Positions 13,758 through 26,100 of a DNA stretch of 64,000 nucleotides are shown in pieces. The stretch lies in NCBI GenBank assembly GCA_031763025.1, contig JASSKH010000006.1:15713479-15777478 (forward strand). Direction: 5' to 3'. Origin of the DNA: Macrocystis pyrifera. Lineage: Eukaryota; Sar; Phaeophyceae; Laminariales; Laminariaceae. Position 1 is the first letter of the stretch. Every line of letters starts with the position of its first letter. Below the pieces are notes generated by a model that searched no databases, had not been told where the DNA came from, and saw only the letters and a program-made list of their open reading frames with translations. Made by a program: the position numbers and the translations under genes.

Positions 13758-14800
13758 TGCCCGTCATACTAAAACCAAGTAATTTCATAATGATCATACT
13801 AAAATCAAGTCATTTTTTTCGACTATGCTAAAATCGAGTCATTTTTATCGACAATACTAATACCAAGTTTTTTCACTATACTAACACCAAGTCATTTCGT
13901 GCCCACCATACTAAAACCAGGTAATTTCAGATAGACCATACTAAAATCAAGTCATTTTTTTCGACCATGATAAAATCGAGTTATTTTTATCGACAACACC
14001 AATATCCAGTTTATTTTTCGGCATACTAAAACCAAGTAATTTCTTCCCTCCCTACTAAAAACAAGTCATTTCAGATTGACCATACTAAAATCAAGTCATT
14101 CATATTCGACCATGCTGAAATCGAGTTATTTTTTATCGACTATACTAATACCAAGTTATTTTTTCACCAAACTAAAACCAAGTCATTCCGTGCCGACCAT
14201 ACTAAAACCATGTCATTTCAGAATGACCATACTAAAATCAAGTAATTTTGTTTCGACCACGATAAAAATCGAGCTATTTTAATGGACAACGCCAATGTCA
14301 AGTTTTTTTTCGGCATACTAAAACCAAGTAATTTATTCCCACCGTCCTAAAAACAAGTAATTTCAGATTGACAATACAAATCAAGTCATTTATTTTCGAC
14401 CATGCTAAAATCGAGTTATTTTTATCGACTATACTAATACCAAGTTTTTTTCTAAATACTAAAACCAAGTCATTTCGTTCCGACCATACTAAAATCAAGT
14501 AATATCAGATTGACCATACTAAAATGAAGTCATTTTTTCGACCATGATAAAATCGAGGCATTTTAATCAACAACACAAATATCAGGTTTTTTTGTCACCA
14601 TACTAAAACCAAATGATTTCGTGCTGACCATCCTACAACCAAGTAATTTCAGAATGAACACACTAAAATTAAGTTATATTTTTTCGGCGATGACGAAGTC
14701 GAGTTATTTTTGGCGACAATGCCAATATCAAGTTTTTTTCACTGTACTAAAACCAAGTTATTTATTCCCACCATTCTAAAACCAAGAAATTTCAGATTGA
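13757..14800 (+). repeat. ~145-150-bp AT-rich satellite, block 1
   Basis: Tandem array whose basic element is about 30 bp (CATACTAAAACCAAGTAATTTC and variants). Five variant elements form a larger unit of about 142-150 bp, seen from the spacing of the GTGCCC(A/G) landmark (13757, 13899 and onward). Within a unit some elements carry CCAAGTCATTTCGTGCCC, some AAATCAAGTCATTTTTTTCGACC, and some AAATCGAGTTATTTTTATCGAC. It ends near a decayed telomere-like stretch at 14806. Confidence 0.88.
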
Positions 14801-14802
14801 CC

Positions 14803-14837
14803 GTAGGGTGAGGGTTCGGGTTAGGGTTAGGGTTAGT
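14803..14837 (+). repeat. Short degenerate telomere-like tract
   Basis: A short run reading GTGAGGGTTCGGGTTAGGG then two further TTAGGG units. It has the same strand orientation as the long TTAGGG tract downstream. It is probably an old interstitial seed. Confidence 0.7.
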
Positions 14838-15342
14838 AGGTGTCCCCAACCCAAAAATCGAAAAAATGATCTGTTAGGGGACGAACCGTCTGTAAGAGAA
14901 AATAGGGGTGGTGGAAAGGATTTTTGAAAATTCGTTAGTATACCCGAGTTATGTTGATTTTAGTATGAAATGTCATCGGCAAAATCGCCTCCGTCAATAT
15001 TGAATATTTTTTAAAAGTAAATATATCATTTTGATCAGAATTTCATTGCGATCATTTTGATAGAATCATATTGTTAAGGAGATGCTTAGATCTTGAGATA
15101 TATTGATGTTTGTGTCCCTCACTATAATCAAGTAACTTTCTTTGGGCCGGCTTATTTTCGATAGCTTCTAATACTGGCAAGTTTTTTTTTTTGGTGAGGG
15201 CATACTAAAATCAAGATGATTTTTATTTTTTGAACCTGCTTATTTTCGATAGCTTCTAATATTGGCAATGTTTTTATTTTTCTGTTTTGGTGAGGGCATA
15301 CTAAAATGAAGATGTTTATTTTTATTTTTATTTTTATTTTTG
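14838..15342. other. Unclassified AT-rich stretch with a two-copy ~90-bp repeat
   Basis: No gene is recognised. The first half (to about 15120) looks unique. At about 15148-15315 a segment with TTATTTTCGATAGCTTCTAATA and GGTGAGGGCATACTAAAAT occurs twice in tandem, with a spacing of roughly 90 bp. The second part of that motif is related to the 30-bp satellite core. It runs directly into the long TTAGGG tract. Confidence 0.6.
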
Positions 15343-15365
15343 TTAGGGTTAGGGTTAGGGGTTAG

Positions 15366-15397
<32 letters not shown>

Positions 15398-15526
15398 GGT
15401 TAGGGTTAGGGTTAGGGTTAGGGTTAGGGGTTAGGGTTAGGGTTAGGGTTAGGGTTAGGGTTAGGGTTAGGGTTAGGGTTAGGGTTAGGGTTAGGGTTAG
15501 GGTTAGGGTTAGGGTTAGGGTTAGGG
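15343..15526 (+). repeat. Interstitial telomere repeat (TTAGGG)n, about 30 units
   Basis: About 184 bp of almost perfect TTAGGG. A few slipped units (TTAGGGG, TTTAGGG) lie near the left end and in the middle. On the + strand the G-rich strand runs left to right, the orientation expected at the right end of a chromosome, yet more than 48 kb follows in this window. The tract ends in GGGCTCTAAGCC, the same junction as at 31502. Confidence 0.96.
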
Positions 15527-15650
15527 CTCTAAGCCTATTTGCAAATAGAACTGAAGGTCGAATATTTAAGACTACGGTCATTTTAAATAGGCTTATGGGC
15601 ACTTTAAATAGGTGTTCGCCCCAAAATATACGTTTTCGAGGGCATTTCAC
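15527..15650 (+). repeat. Post-telomere junction module, copy 1
   Basis: A non-tandem segment of about 125 bp right after the TTAGGG tract (CTCTAAGCCTATTTGCAAAT, then AACTGAAGGTCGAATATT and AATATACGTTTTCGAGGGC). The same segment follows the second TTAGGG tract at 31503-31625 with only a few differences. It leads directly into the 30-bp array in both places. Confidence 0.9.
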
Positions 15651-16730
15651 ACTAAAATCAAGTCATTTCAGAAATCAATACTAAAACCAATTACGAAATC
15701 GTTGACCATACTGAAATCAAGTCATTTGCGGCCGACAATACTAAAATCAAGTCATTTCGACATTACCATACAAAACTCAAGTCATTTCAACATGACTACA
15801 CTAAACCAAGTCATTTCAAAATGACCATACTAAAAGCAAGTCATTTCAACATGACCACACTAAAATCAAGTCATTTCAACATGACCACACTAAAATCAAG
15901 TCATTTCAAAATGACCATACTAAAATCAAGTCATTTCAACATGAGCATACTAAAATCAAGTCATTTTTTTCAACATGAGCATACTAAAATCAAGTCATTT
16001 CGATACGACCATACTAAAATCAAGTCATTTCGAAATGACCATACTAAAATCAAGTCATTTCAACATGACCATACTAAAATCAAGTCATTTCAACATGACA
16101 ATACTAAAATCAAGTCATTTCAACATGAGCATACTAAAATCAAGTCATTTCGAAACGACCACACTAAAATCAAGTCATTTCAACATGACCATACTAAAAT
16201 CAAGTCATTTCAACATGACCATACTAAAATCAAGTGATTTCAACATGAGCATACTAAAATCAAGTCATTTCAAAATGACCATACTAAAATCAAGTCATTT
16301 CAAAATGACCATACTAAAATCAAGTCATTTCAACATGACCATACTAAAACCAAGTCATTTCAAAATGACCAAGCTAAAATCAAGTCATTTCATAATGACC
16401 ATACTTAAATCAAGTCGTATCAAGGTGATCATGGTAATATCAAGTCATTTCAACGTGACCATACTAAAATCAAGTCGTATCAAAATGACCATACTAAAAT
16501 CAAGTCATTTCGAAATGAGCACACTAAAATCAAGTCATTTCTAAATGACTATACTAAAATCAAGTCATTTCAAAATGACCATACTAAAATCAAGTTATTT
16601 CTAAGTGACCATACTAAAATCGAGTTATTTCAAAATGACCATACTAAAATCAAGTCATTTCAAAATGAGCATACTAAAATCAGGTTATTCCAACATGACC
16701 AGACTAAAATCGAGTCATTTTTCAGACTTC
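15650..16730 (+). repeat. 30-bp minisatellite array
   Basis: About 36 copies of a 30-bp unit, consensus CAAGTCATTTCAACATGACC followed by ATACTAAAAT. From about 16020 to 16700 the phase is exact, two units per 60 bp. Units vary mainly at CAACATG/CAAAATG/CGAAATG. Ten-residue repeats translated from it (MTILKSSHFN-like) arise because 30 is divisible by three. There is no sign of a genuine gene. Confidence 0.95.
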
Positions 16731-16780
16731 GATAAAATCGAGGTAATTTTGCCGACAATACAAAAATCAAGTAACTCATT

Positions 16781-17099
16781 CTATGGTAAGACCCGTACGA
16801 CCTAACTCAAACTCGAGGCCGGCATTAGCTGTACCGCTCGAGCGAGTCAAGCACCCCAGACGACTCGAAGAAAGATACGTGAATTGTTAACGAAAAGAAA
16901 AGAAAATGACAGCCGTGTGCGATGTCTCACACCAGAAGCAGTTCCGTTTTACATCCAAACAAAAGCTTTTCAATAGACTTGGGGCCGGATATCCCGGATA
17001 GCCCGCCGTGTAGACCACATCCGTTATACCATAGTCCATTCCACTTATGACACCCGAGGATGTGTACCACTAACACCTGATGACCACACTTCGACACCG
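16781..17099 (+). repeat. Boundary module, copy 2
   Basis: Second copy of the module at 13425-13757, beginning CTATGGTAAGACCCGTACGA and ending near GATGACCACACTTCGACACC, about 319 bp. Here it separates the 30-bp array on the left from a ~150-bp satellite array on the right. The pair module plus ~150-bp satellite is therefore duplicated as a unit. Confidence 0.88.
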
Positions 17100-20000
17100 C
17101 AACACTAAAACAATTCATTTCGTGCCCACCATTCTCAAACCAAGTAATTTCAGAACGACCATACTAAAATCAAGTCATTTTTTTCGATCATGACAAAATC
17201 GAGCTTTTTATCGATTATACAAATATGAAGTTGTTTTTTCACCATACCTAAACACAATAATTTCGTGCCCACCATACTAAAACCATATCATTTCAGATTG
17301 GTCATACTAAAACCAAGTCATTTTTTCGACCATGACAAAATCGAGTTGATTTTGTCGACAATACAAAAATATCGAGTTTTTTTTTCGCCATACTAAAACC
17401 AAGTCATTTAGTGCCCACCATACTAAAACCAAGTAATTTCGATTTGGTAACACTAAAATCAAGATAGTTTTTTTTCGACCATGACGAAATCGTGTTATTT
17501 TTGTGGACAACACACAAATATCGAGATTTTTTTCACCACACTAAAACCAAGTCATTTCGTGCCCACCATATTGAAAACAAGTAGTTTCGGATTGGTCATA
17601 CTAAAAACAAGTCAGTTTTTTCGACCACGATGAAATCGTGTTATTTTCGTCGTGAAATTAGAAATATCAAGTTTGTTTTCACCATACTAAAACCAAGTCA
17701 TTTCGTGCCCACCATACTAAAACCGAGTAATTTCGGATTGTTCATACCAAAATCAAGTCATTTTTTTCACCACGATGAAATCTTGTTGTTTTTGTCGACA
17801 ATACAAAAATATCAAGTTTTTTTTCACCGTACTAAAACCAAGTCATTTCGTGCCCACCATACTCAAACCAAGTAATTTCCAATTGGTCATACTAAAATCA
17901 AGTCATTTTTTCGACAACGATAAAATCGAGGGTTTTTTGACGTCAATACAAAAATATGAAAAAAAAATTCACCATACTAGAACCAAGTCATTTCGAGCCC
18001 ACCATACTAAAACCAAGTAATTTCGGATTGGTCATACTAAAATCAAGTCATTTTTTCGACCACGATGAAATCTTGTTATTTTCGTCGACAGTACAAAAAA
18101 TATCAAGTTTTTTTTCACCATACTAAAACCAAGTAATTTCGGATTGGTCATACTAAAATCAAGTCATTTTTTCGACGACGATGAAATCTTGTTATTTTTG
18201 TCGACAATACAAAAATATCAAGTTTTTTTTCACCATACTAAAACCAAGTCAATTCGTGCCCACCATACTAAAACTAAGTAATTTCGAATTGGTCATACTA
18301 AAATCAAGTCACTTTTTGGACAACGATAAAATCGAGTTATTTTTGACGTCAATACAAAAATATGAAAAAAAAATCACCATACTAGAACCAAGTGATTTCG
18401 AGCCCACCATACTAAAACCAAGTAATTTCAGATTGGTCATACTAGAATCAAGTCATTTTTTCGACCACGATAAAATCTTGTTATCTTTGTCGACAGTACA
18501 AAAAATATCAAGTTTTTTTCTACCATACTAAAACCAAGTCATTTCGTGCCCACCATACTAAAACCAAGTAATTTCGGATTGGTCATACTAAAATCAAGTC
18601 ATTTTTTCGACGATGAAATCTTGTTATTTTTGTCGACAATACAAAAATATCAAGTTTTTTTTCACCATACTAAAACCAAGTGATTTCGTGCCCACCATAC
18701 TAAAACCAAGTAATATCGGATTGGCCATACTAAAATCAAGTCACTTTTTCGACGACGATAAAATCGAGTTATTTTTGTCGACAATACAAAAATATCGAGT
18801 TTTGTTCACCATACTAAAACCAAGTCATTTAGTGCCCACCATACTAAAACCAAGTAATTTCAGATTAGTCATACTAAAATCAAGTCACTTTTTTGTCCAT
18901 GATAAAAACTTGTTATTTTTGTCGACAATTCTGAAATATCAGTTTTTTTCCACCATACGAAAACCAAGTCATTTTGAGCCCACCATACTAAAACCAAGTA
19001 ATTTCGAATTGGTCATACTAAAATCAAGTCATTGTTTTTGACCATGATAAAATCGAGTAGTTTTCGTCGACAATACCAAATATCATTTTTTATTCACCAT
19101 ACTAAAACCAAGTCATTTTGTGCCCACCATACTAAAACCAAGTAATTTCAGAGTAGTCATACTGAAATCAAGTCTTTTTTACGACCAGGATAAAATCGAG
19201 TTATTTTTGTCGACAATATTGAAACATCAATTTCTTTTTCACCATACTAAAACCAAGTCATTTCGTGCCCACCATACTAAAACCAAGTAATTTCAGATCG
19301 GTGATACTAAAATCAAGTCATTTTTGTGACCATGACAAAATCGAGTTATTTTAGTCGACAATTCTGAAATATCAAGTTTTTTTCGCCATACTAAAACAAA
19401 GTCATTTCGTGCGCCACCATACTAAAACCAAGTAATTTCGCATAGGTCATACTAAAATCAAGTCATTTTTTCAACCATGATAAAATCGAGTTATTTTTGT
19501 TGACAATACTAAAATATCAAGTTTTTTTTCACCATACTAAAACCAAGTCATTTCGTGCCCATCATACTAAAACCAAGTAATTTCTGATTAGTCATACTAA
19601 AATCAAGTCATTTTTTTGACCACGATAAAATCGTGTAGTTTTAGTCGCCAACACTATGAATCCGAACTTATTTTTCACCATACTAAAACCAAGTCATTTC
19701 GTGCCCCCATACTAAAACCAAGTAATATCAGATCGGTAATACTAAAATCAAGTCATTTTTTCGACCATGATAAAATCGAGTTATTTTCGTCGACGATACA
19801 AAAATATCAAGTTTTTTTCACCATACTAAAACCAAGTTATTTTGTTCCCACGATACCAAAACCAAGTAATTTCGGATTGGTCATACTAAAATCGAGTCAT
19901 ATATCAAGTTGTTTTTCACCATACCAGAACCAAGTCATGTCGTGCCCACCTTACTAAAACCAAGTGATTTCATATTTACGATGCTAAAACCAAGTAATTT

Positions 20001-20350
20001 CGTGCCCACCACACTAAAAACGCGTACTTTCAGATACTATACTAAAATCCAGTCAATTTTGTCGACCATCGAAAAATCGGATTCATTCCGGCCAACACAC
20101 TAAAATCAACTTTTTTTCTCCGACCATACTAAAACCAAGTAATTTACTGTTTACCACACTAAAAACAAGTAATTTCATATACACCATACTAAAAACCAGC
20201 CGATTTGTTTTTACCATCGTCACATCGAGTTCATTCCGTCCAACACACCAAGATAATGTTTTTGTCGCCGACCATACTAAAACCTACTAATTTAGTGCCC
20301 ACCACACTAGTACCAAGTAATTTCAGATAGACCATACTGAAATCAAGTCA
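17100..20350 (+). repeat. ~150-bp AT-rich satellite, block 2 (five 30-bp elements per unit)
   Basis: About 21 units of about 150 bp. Each unit runs through five diverged 30-bp elements: CCAAGTCATTTCGTGCCCACC, CCAAGTAATTTCGGATTGGTC, TCAAGTCATTTTTTCGACCA, AAATCGAGTTATTTTTGTCGAC, then a T-rich ATATCAAGTTTTTTTTCACC. Landmark GTGCCCACCATAC recurs about every 150 bp. Units decay progressively after about 19900. The long open frames here are by-products of the period being divisible by three. Confidence 0.93.
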
Positions 20351-20690
20351 TTTATTTCGAAAATGGTAATATCGTCGGCTACAAACGTTAGAATCACCTT
20401 TTTTGTTTATGCCATACTTGAGTCGCCTCAGTCACGCAGGGCATACCTGTGTTCGTCGTACCCAGGTCAGAACCGCGTTGATGTGGAGTCCGTCACGCCC
20501 GAGAGGTATGGTTTATTGCTGAACCAACAAGTTTTCGTTGAATGGGATTCTAACGAAATGCGGCTGCACCACTCCGTGCGGTGCAGACGATATCAACCCT
20601 CGCAGAAATCGAGGTGTACGAATGATCGGGAGACGTGCGACAGAGTTGCCGTTTGATTTGGGCACTCAGACTCAGTGAAGGAGCCCCTGC
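20351..20690. other. Transition stretch, nothing recognised
   Basis: No gene or clear repeat is seen. It connects the AT-rich satellite to a ~340-bp tandem repeat; the last part already shows weak similarity to that repeat. Confidence 0.4.
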
Positions 20691-22400
20691 CAAGAAATAA
20701 ATACTCGCGTCACCGCCGTAGATTTCTACGAAACACACCTTGTTCCAACTTGGTGCTTAATCTGACAAAACACACATCTGTATAATATTACAAGATGTTT
20801 TTTGGGAAGAAAATACGATTTCAGGTGAACAGGTGGTGTGGACCTCTGATCTTTTCCATCCCGATCCCAGTCGTGCCCTGGTCCCACTCGGATATGATCC
20901 CATTTGGTGCCCTGCTCCCATTCACAAGGTACAGAAATGATGCCGCCGGAGACCCACCAACTATCCTGATCATATACTCAATCACCCCCGGATGATGTGT
21001 GGCAGCAGCGGTCGTCTGCAAGGACACAAATCTTCGCAGGGCCGCCGTAAACCAGTGCAAAAACACCGTGTTCTCACTTCGTACTTCCAATCTGACAAAG
21101 ACACATCGGTACGTACTACTAGCTGAAATAGCGGGCGAAATGATCGTTCAAGGTAAATACGTCGAGCCGTTCCCTTCTGATCCCAGCCGTACGCTGATCC
21201 CACCCGGGTATGATCCCATTTGGTACCCTTCCCCTTTCACAAGGTACAGTAGTGCAGAAAATTATTCTTTGCCCCCTGCATGAGCCGCGGACGGCCCATC
21301 AACTACCCTGATCCCATCCACAGGCACTCCACCGGATCACGTACGTGTGGCAGCAGCGCTGGTCTGCAAGGACGTTAATCCTCGCAGGATCCCCGTAGAT
21401 TACTACAATACACTTTGTTCCCACTTGGTACTGGCAATCTGACCAACACCCATCTGTACGTTGTACTAGCCAACGTCTCGGGGATAAATGTTCACCCCTG
21501 GTAAACACGCGGTGCGGACCTTTCTTTTATCCTTTCCATCCTGATCCCAGCTTTCCATCCTGATCCCACCCGGAGATGATCTCATTTAGGGTTAAGTGCT
21601 CCCATTCACAAGGTGCAGAACTGATATCAGCCCTCCGCAGGAGCCGCCGGAGGCCCACCAACTATACTGATTCCATCCACAGGCGCTCTACCGGACGATG
21701 TGTGGCAGCAGCGGTCGTCTGCAAGGACACAAATCCTCGCAGGACCGCCGTAGATACTACAAAACACTACTACAAAACACCCCGTGCCCAATTCGTGCTC
21801 GCAATCAGACCAACACACCTCATATCACTCGACAATTTATGGGGGAGAAATATTCACTCAAGGTACACAGGCAGTGCGGACCTTCGAGCCTTTCCCTCTT
21901 TATCCCAGCCGCGCCCTGATCCCACCCGGATGTGATCCCATTTGGTACCCTGTTCCCATCCACAAGGTGCAGAAGCGATAAGGAGCCGCCGGAGGCGCCA
22001 CCAACTACCCTGATCCCATCCACAGGCACCCCACCGGCCTATGTTTCGCAACAGCGGCCGTCTGCGAGGGCGTGAATCTTCTCAGGACCGCCGTAGTTAC
22101 TACAAAACACCCTGTGCCCACTTCGTGCTCACAATCAGACCAACACCCATCAGTACATACTACTAGACAATGTTCATTCAAGGTAAACAGGTGGTGCGGA
22201 CCTTTAAGCATTTCCCTCCTGATCCCAGCCGCACCCTGATCCCACCCGGATATGATCCCATTTGGTACCCTGCTCCCATCCACAAGGTGCAGAAATGATA
22301 TTAGCCCTCCGCAGGAGCCGCCGGAGGCCCACCAACTACCCTGATCCCATTTGGTACTTCGAATATTTCGAAACTTTTCCCGTTTGACACCCTGCTCCCA
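20690..22400 (+). repeat. ~320-365-bp tandem repeat, about five copies
   Basis: The landmark GATCCCATTTGGT (or a near variant) occurs at 20896, 21212, 21578, 21934 and 22254. Each unit also has CCGCCGGAGGCCCACCAACT, GCAGCGGTCGTCTGCAAGGA, CCGCCGTAGATTACTACAAA and CCCAGCCGCACCCTGATCCC. Unit lengths vary by about 50 bp through indels, and copies are clearly diverged. No credible protein is encoded. Confidence 0.9.
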
Positions 22401-22529
22401 CTTAATGGTTTAGAGATATACTTAGCCCTCGGCAGGAGCAGCCGGAGAATACTACAAATCACCCTGTTCCAATTGAGTACTTTGAATCCGACGAAAACCC
22501 CTCCCATTTATCACCCTGTTCCCACCCAG

Positions 22530-23780
22530 AAGGTGTAGAAATGAAATCATCCCGGTGGAAGAAGCCGCTGGGGACCCACCGGACACCCTGATCTCATCCA
22601 GAGGCACGGCTCGGGCGATAATCCGTCTATTGTTTCACCAATAGGTTCGATTCCCGATCCCGCGTATGCGAGTTCGTACATGTTTTCTTGTTGCTTCTGC
22701 CGTGTCTGCGGACGATTGTTATTCCTCTGAAAGGGATCAGGGTGCTTTGTACTGATCTCCGGCCACAACATCATTTATGAGCTATGTGTGTAGGTGTGCA
22801 TGATCGTGCTCAAACCGTGATGCATGTCCCAGACGCCACAGGTGGGAGCAGGGTGCCAACGTGATCACACCCGGGTTGGATCAGATCGGAGTCGTGCCTG
22901 CCTATAATTTTAGTTTGCGTTTGCCACCCTGCTTCCGCTTGGTACCTCGACCTCGCCGTGGGCCCTTCCCATTTGGCACCTTGCTCCCGCCCACAAGGTG
23001 CAAAAATAGAATCATCCTCCGAAGAGCCGCCGGAGGCCCACCAGCCACCCTGATCCCACCCGAAGGCACAGCTCGGGCTCAAAACCCGTCTTTGTTTTCG
23101 CCAATCGGCTCCCGCATATGCGAGTTCCTATATTTTTCTTTGCTAGTTTCGTGTCTGGAGACGATTTCTGCAGCTCTGAGTGGGATTGGGGTGTTTGTAT
23201 TACGGGAGATCATAGTAATTAGGACCCTACACACAAAAAACTATATGTTTCCCTTTTTTTACTAGCAGTATTTGGTCCTATTTACGATGGTCCCCCGCAA
23301 TGGTAATCTCCTGCAACAATTTTGTTTGTGAGCCTTGGCGGTGGGAGCAGGGTGCCTAATGGGATCACTCTTGTATATTGTTGTTTTTGCGTTTGGCACC
23401 CTGCTCCCGCTTGGTACCTCGAATCTGCCGAAACATCTTCCCATTTGGCACCCTGTTCCCACCCACAAGGTGCAGAAATATAAATATTTCAGAAATATAA
23501 ATATTTCTTCGCACGAGCCGCAAGAGGCCCACCACCTACCCTGATCCATCCAGAGGCACAGTTCGGGCGCAGGAACCGTCGACTATTTCGGCAATCGGTT
23601 CGATTCCCGCATATGCTAGTTCGTATATTGGCACCCGGCTCCCACCCACAAAGCTCCCACCCACAAAAACACTCACTGTTGTGGCGCACAAATTTTTATC
23701 CGCAGGAGCCGCCGGCGAATATTACAAAACGTCTGTCGAACACCCTGCCAAGGTCTACAAATATGATCAGCCTTCCACCT
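22530..23780 (+). repeat. ~460-480-bp related tandem repeat, three copies
   Basis: Three copies share CAAGGTGCA(A/G)AAAT, GCCGCCGGAGGCCCACCA, CCACCCTGATCCCA, GGCACAGCTCGGGC and a segment ending TATGCGAGTTCGTA. The landmark near GGCACRGCTCGGGC lies at about 22605, 23065 and 23548. Part of the unit is shared with the ~340-bp repeat to the left. Pieces reading GGTGGGAGCAGGGTGCC (about 22840 and 23340) are the reverse complement of a block that is forward elsewhere, so inverted pieces are mixed in. Confidence 0.78.
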
Positions 23781-23799
23781 CACCCGCCGGAAGCCTACC

Positions 23800-25020
23800 T
23801 GGCACTTAGGATTGGGTTAGTGATCAGCAGTCAATACGTTTGAAAAGTATAGTTGTCGCATGGAACTAGCGCAGCAACATATTTGGGCACCAGCTACTGT
23901 CGTCAAGACACATGCTACGGTAGAGGTGTACCTATTTTTTATTAGGATCCTCGGTTGAGGACTACCACACCCAAACACTAACTTTAGGATAAAACTGAAA
24001 GTGCAATCCGATGGCCTCCATAAACAACGAATAACATATGAAACGGAAAAGGCGTTCAAACGATATTAGGTAGAGGTTCTGGAGCCCCGGAAGTCAGAAT
24101 AAAAATGGCAACAACAATCTACTGCTATCTTTCAGCACACCTTCGAAACAATCAGTGTCCGTTCTGATGCTTTATCCGAAATGGTTTCCGTCCCCAGGGT
24201 CCTATAGACTACTTCAATGCTTAATTTGGTCGCGTGTAGTCTCAAGTCTTGGGAACTGTTTTGTGTCGGGTTAGGTGGCTTGGGCTGAACTTGTCATAGT
24301 CTAACTCCACCAGCTACGTTAAATGTATACCTTTGGGATAAAACAACCCCCCCTACCGTCCTCCCGACCAGCCCTTCGCCGCCATGGACTGGGGCGCGTG
24401 AGTAGTCGAGATTGTTCGCAGCTGTGTCCCGATTTCGATCCGCTGTAAGTTCATTCAGACTTTTTTCCCGACGAGTGATACAAACCAACGCAAGGCATCA
24501 TAGTTTTTTCCTGTCTTGCGGTCGCGGCCTGCTTTCTAGGTCTTGCAGCTACTGCTGCGTGCTTCTACTGTATGTTTCTGTACACGCATTGTTTTCCAAA
24601 GCGTTTTTTGGGGCGTTCGTCGGACAAAGATGTCACCAGCCCTGTCGTCTGTTGTTCGAAGACTAGACCGCGGCGGGACGTGTATATCAGTCGACGCGAT
24701 CTTGATTACGTATTTCTTAGAAACTCGGGATCCTTGTTAGAAGGTTGGTATTGTATCGAAGAAACAAAGAACGCTGTCCCCCACACGATACTACAACAGC
24801 CCTCGCTGACCAAGGCGCGGGTGCCGTTGCCTAAGCGGCGGGCTCCAGCACCAGGGGTTGGTAGCAGGTGCTGAGGAGGAACCAGCCTCTGGCTGTCAGC
24901 AACCTCATCCTCGTGGACCTTTTTATGGTGGCGGTGGGCGACGTGGAGGGGAAGACCAATCTCCATCCATCGCTGCAGAGTTGATGGCCGATCAACCCGT
25001 GAAGACATACCCGCGGAGTG
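23800..25020. other. Unclassified stretch with short open frames
   Basis: No family is recognised. Overlapping open frames of about 85-106 codons occur on both strands between 24412 and 25026. None has a motif I can name, and they contradict each other. A host exon cannot be excluded. Confidence 0.3.
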
Positions 25021-25590
25021 AAACAAGCCACTTAGGACAAAGCTTTAGAAGCGGATTGGGGTTCGGGTTAGAGTTTGCGTTAGAAAAAAATGATATCCAC
25101 AAAGGCTCCTCCTCACCCATTGCTCGCATCTACTTTTTGAAATCGGGAGGTTTACGTTTATTGCTAGCTAAGGTCGGCGGAGGAGCAGATAACCATGGTC
25201 TCGTGACCAGGAACAACAAACAAGGTGTTGTGACGTAGAAAAAAAAACAAGCCACTTAGCTTTAGAAGCGGGTTGGGATTTGGGTTAGAGTTAGCGTTAG
25301 AAAAAAAATGATATCCACAAAGGCTCCTCCTCACCCATTGCTGGCATCTACTTTTGAAATCGGAAGGTATACGTTTACTGCGGAGGAGCAGATCACCATG
25401 GTCTTGTGGCCAGGAAAAATAAACACGGTGTTGTCACGTAGAAACAAAAACAAGACACTTGGGACAAAGCTTCAAAAACAGATTGGGGTTTGGGTTAGAG
25501 TTAGCGTTAGAAAAAAATGATATCCACGAAGGCTCCTCCTCACCCACTATTCGCATTAACTTTCGATATCGCAAGCTATATTTATTTTGC
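25020..25590 (+). repeat. ~215-bp tandem repeat with telomere-like motif, three copies
   Basis: The landmark TGATATCCAC(A/G)AAGGCTCC occurs at 25091, 25309 and 25518 (spacing 218 and 209 bp). Just upstream of it each copy has GGGTTAGAGTT(A/T)GCGTTAG, a decayed TTAGGG-like string, followed by a run of A. Copies also share ACAAGCCACTTAG-like and GGAGGAGCAGAT(A/C)ACCATGG blocks. The third copy is truncated. Confidence 0.85.
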
Positions 25591-26100
25591 TAATCAAGTC
25601 GCTCTGTCATCCCAGTCGCCTGCTTTTGCCGCCCACACCACCACCCCAGGTCTATTTCGGCTTCACAAGGTGTGTCGGGTCTCCAGCCCGTCTCGCGGTT
25701 GATCGGGATTTCATTTTTTTGAGAAGCCGAGCCGGTCACGCTGCTGTAAACTTTGGCAGCTGTCATAACTGAAAATACAAGCTCTGCCGCCAGGCGGCAG
25801 CCAAAAAGGGATTAGGACAGACGTTGTATACGACGTCTTCGTCGACACCACGAGGTCGTCGACACATTAAGACTTGTCGCTGGCCCTGGTTCACGGCGAG
25901 ACACTAAAGTTGGCAGGATAAAGGCAGATCGTAGCGACCTCGCGCTTCAGACGGCAGCGCAGAAATTCAGGATATGTAAGAGTGCAGGATGACACTACCT
26001 CAGAACTAGTGCAAGCCTAGCATGATACGCAACATTTGAAGCAGAGTTCCTGGCTGTTCGTCAGGAACGTCTGCGTACAACATGGGCAGGAGTGTACAAC
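25590..26100. other. Unclassified stretch with one perfect GC-rich hairpin
   Basis: No gene is recognised. A 17-bp inverted repeat CTGCCGCC-A-GGCGGCAG lies at 25784-25800. Confidence 0.35.

Noticed and set aside
15369-15650. Leu-Thr repeat protein on the minus strand
   Set aside because: It is the translation of the (TTAGGG)n tract.
15612-20103. Repetitive proteins such as TILKSSHFN repeats
   Set aside because: They are translations of the 30- and 150-bp satellites, whose lengths are divisible by three. No start context, splice sites or non-repeat domain is present.
20690-23780. Gene family encoded by the ~340-bp repeat
   Set aside because: Open frames change between copies and indels are not multiples of three. 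No conserved frame is seen.
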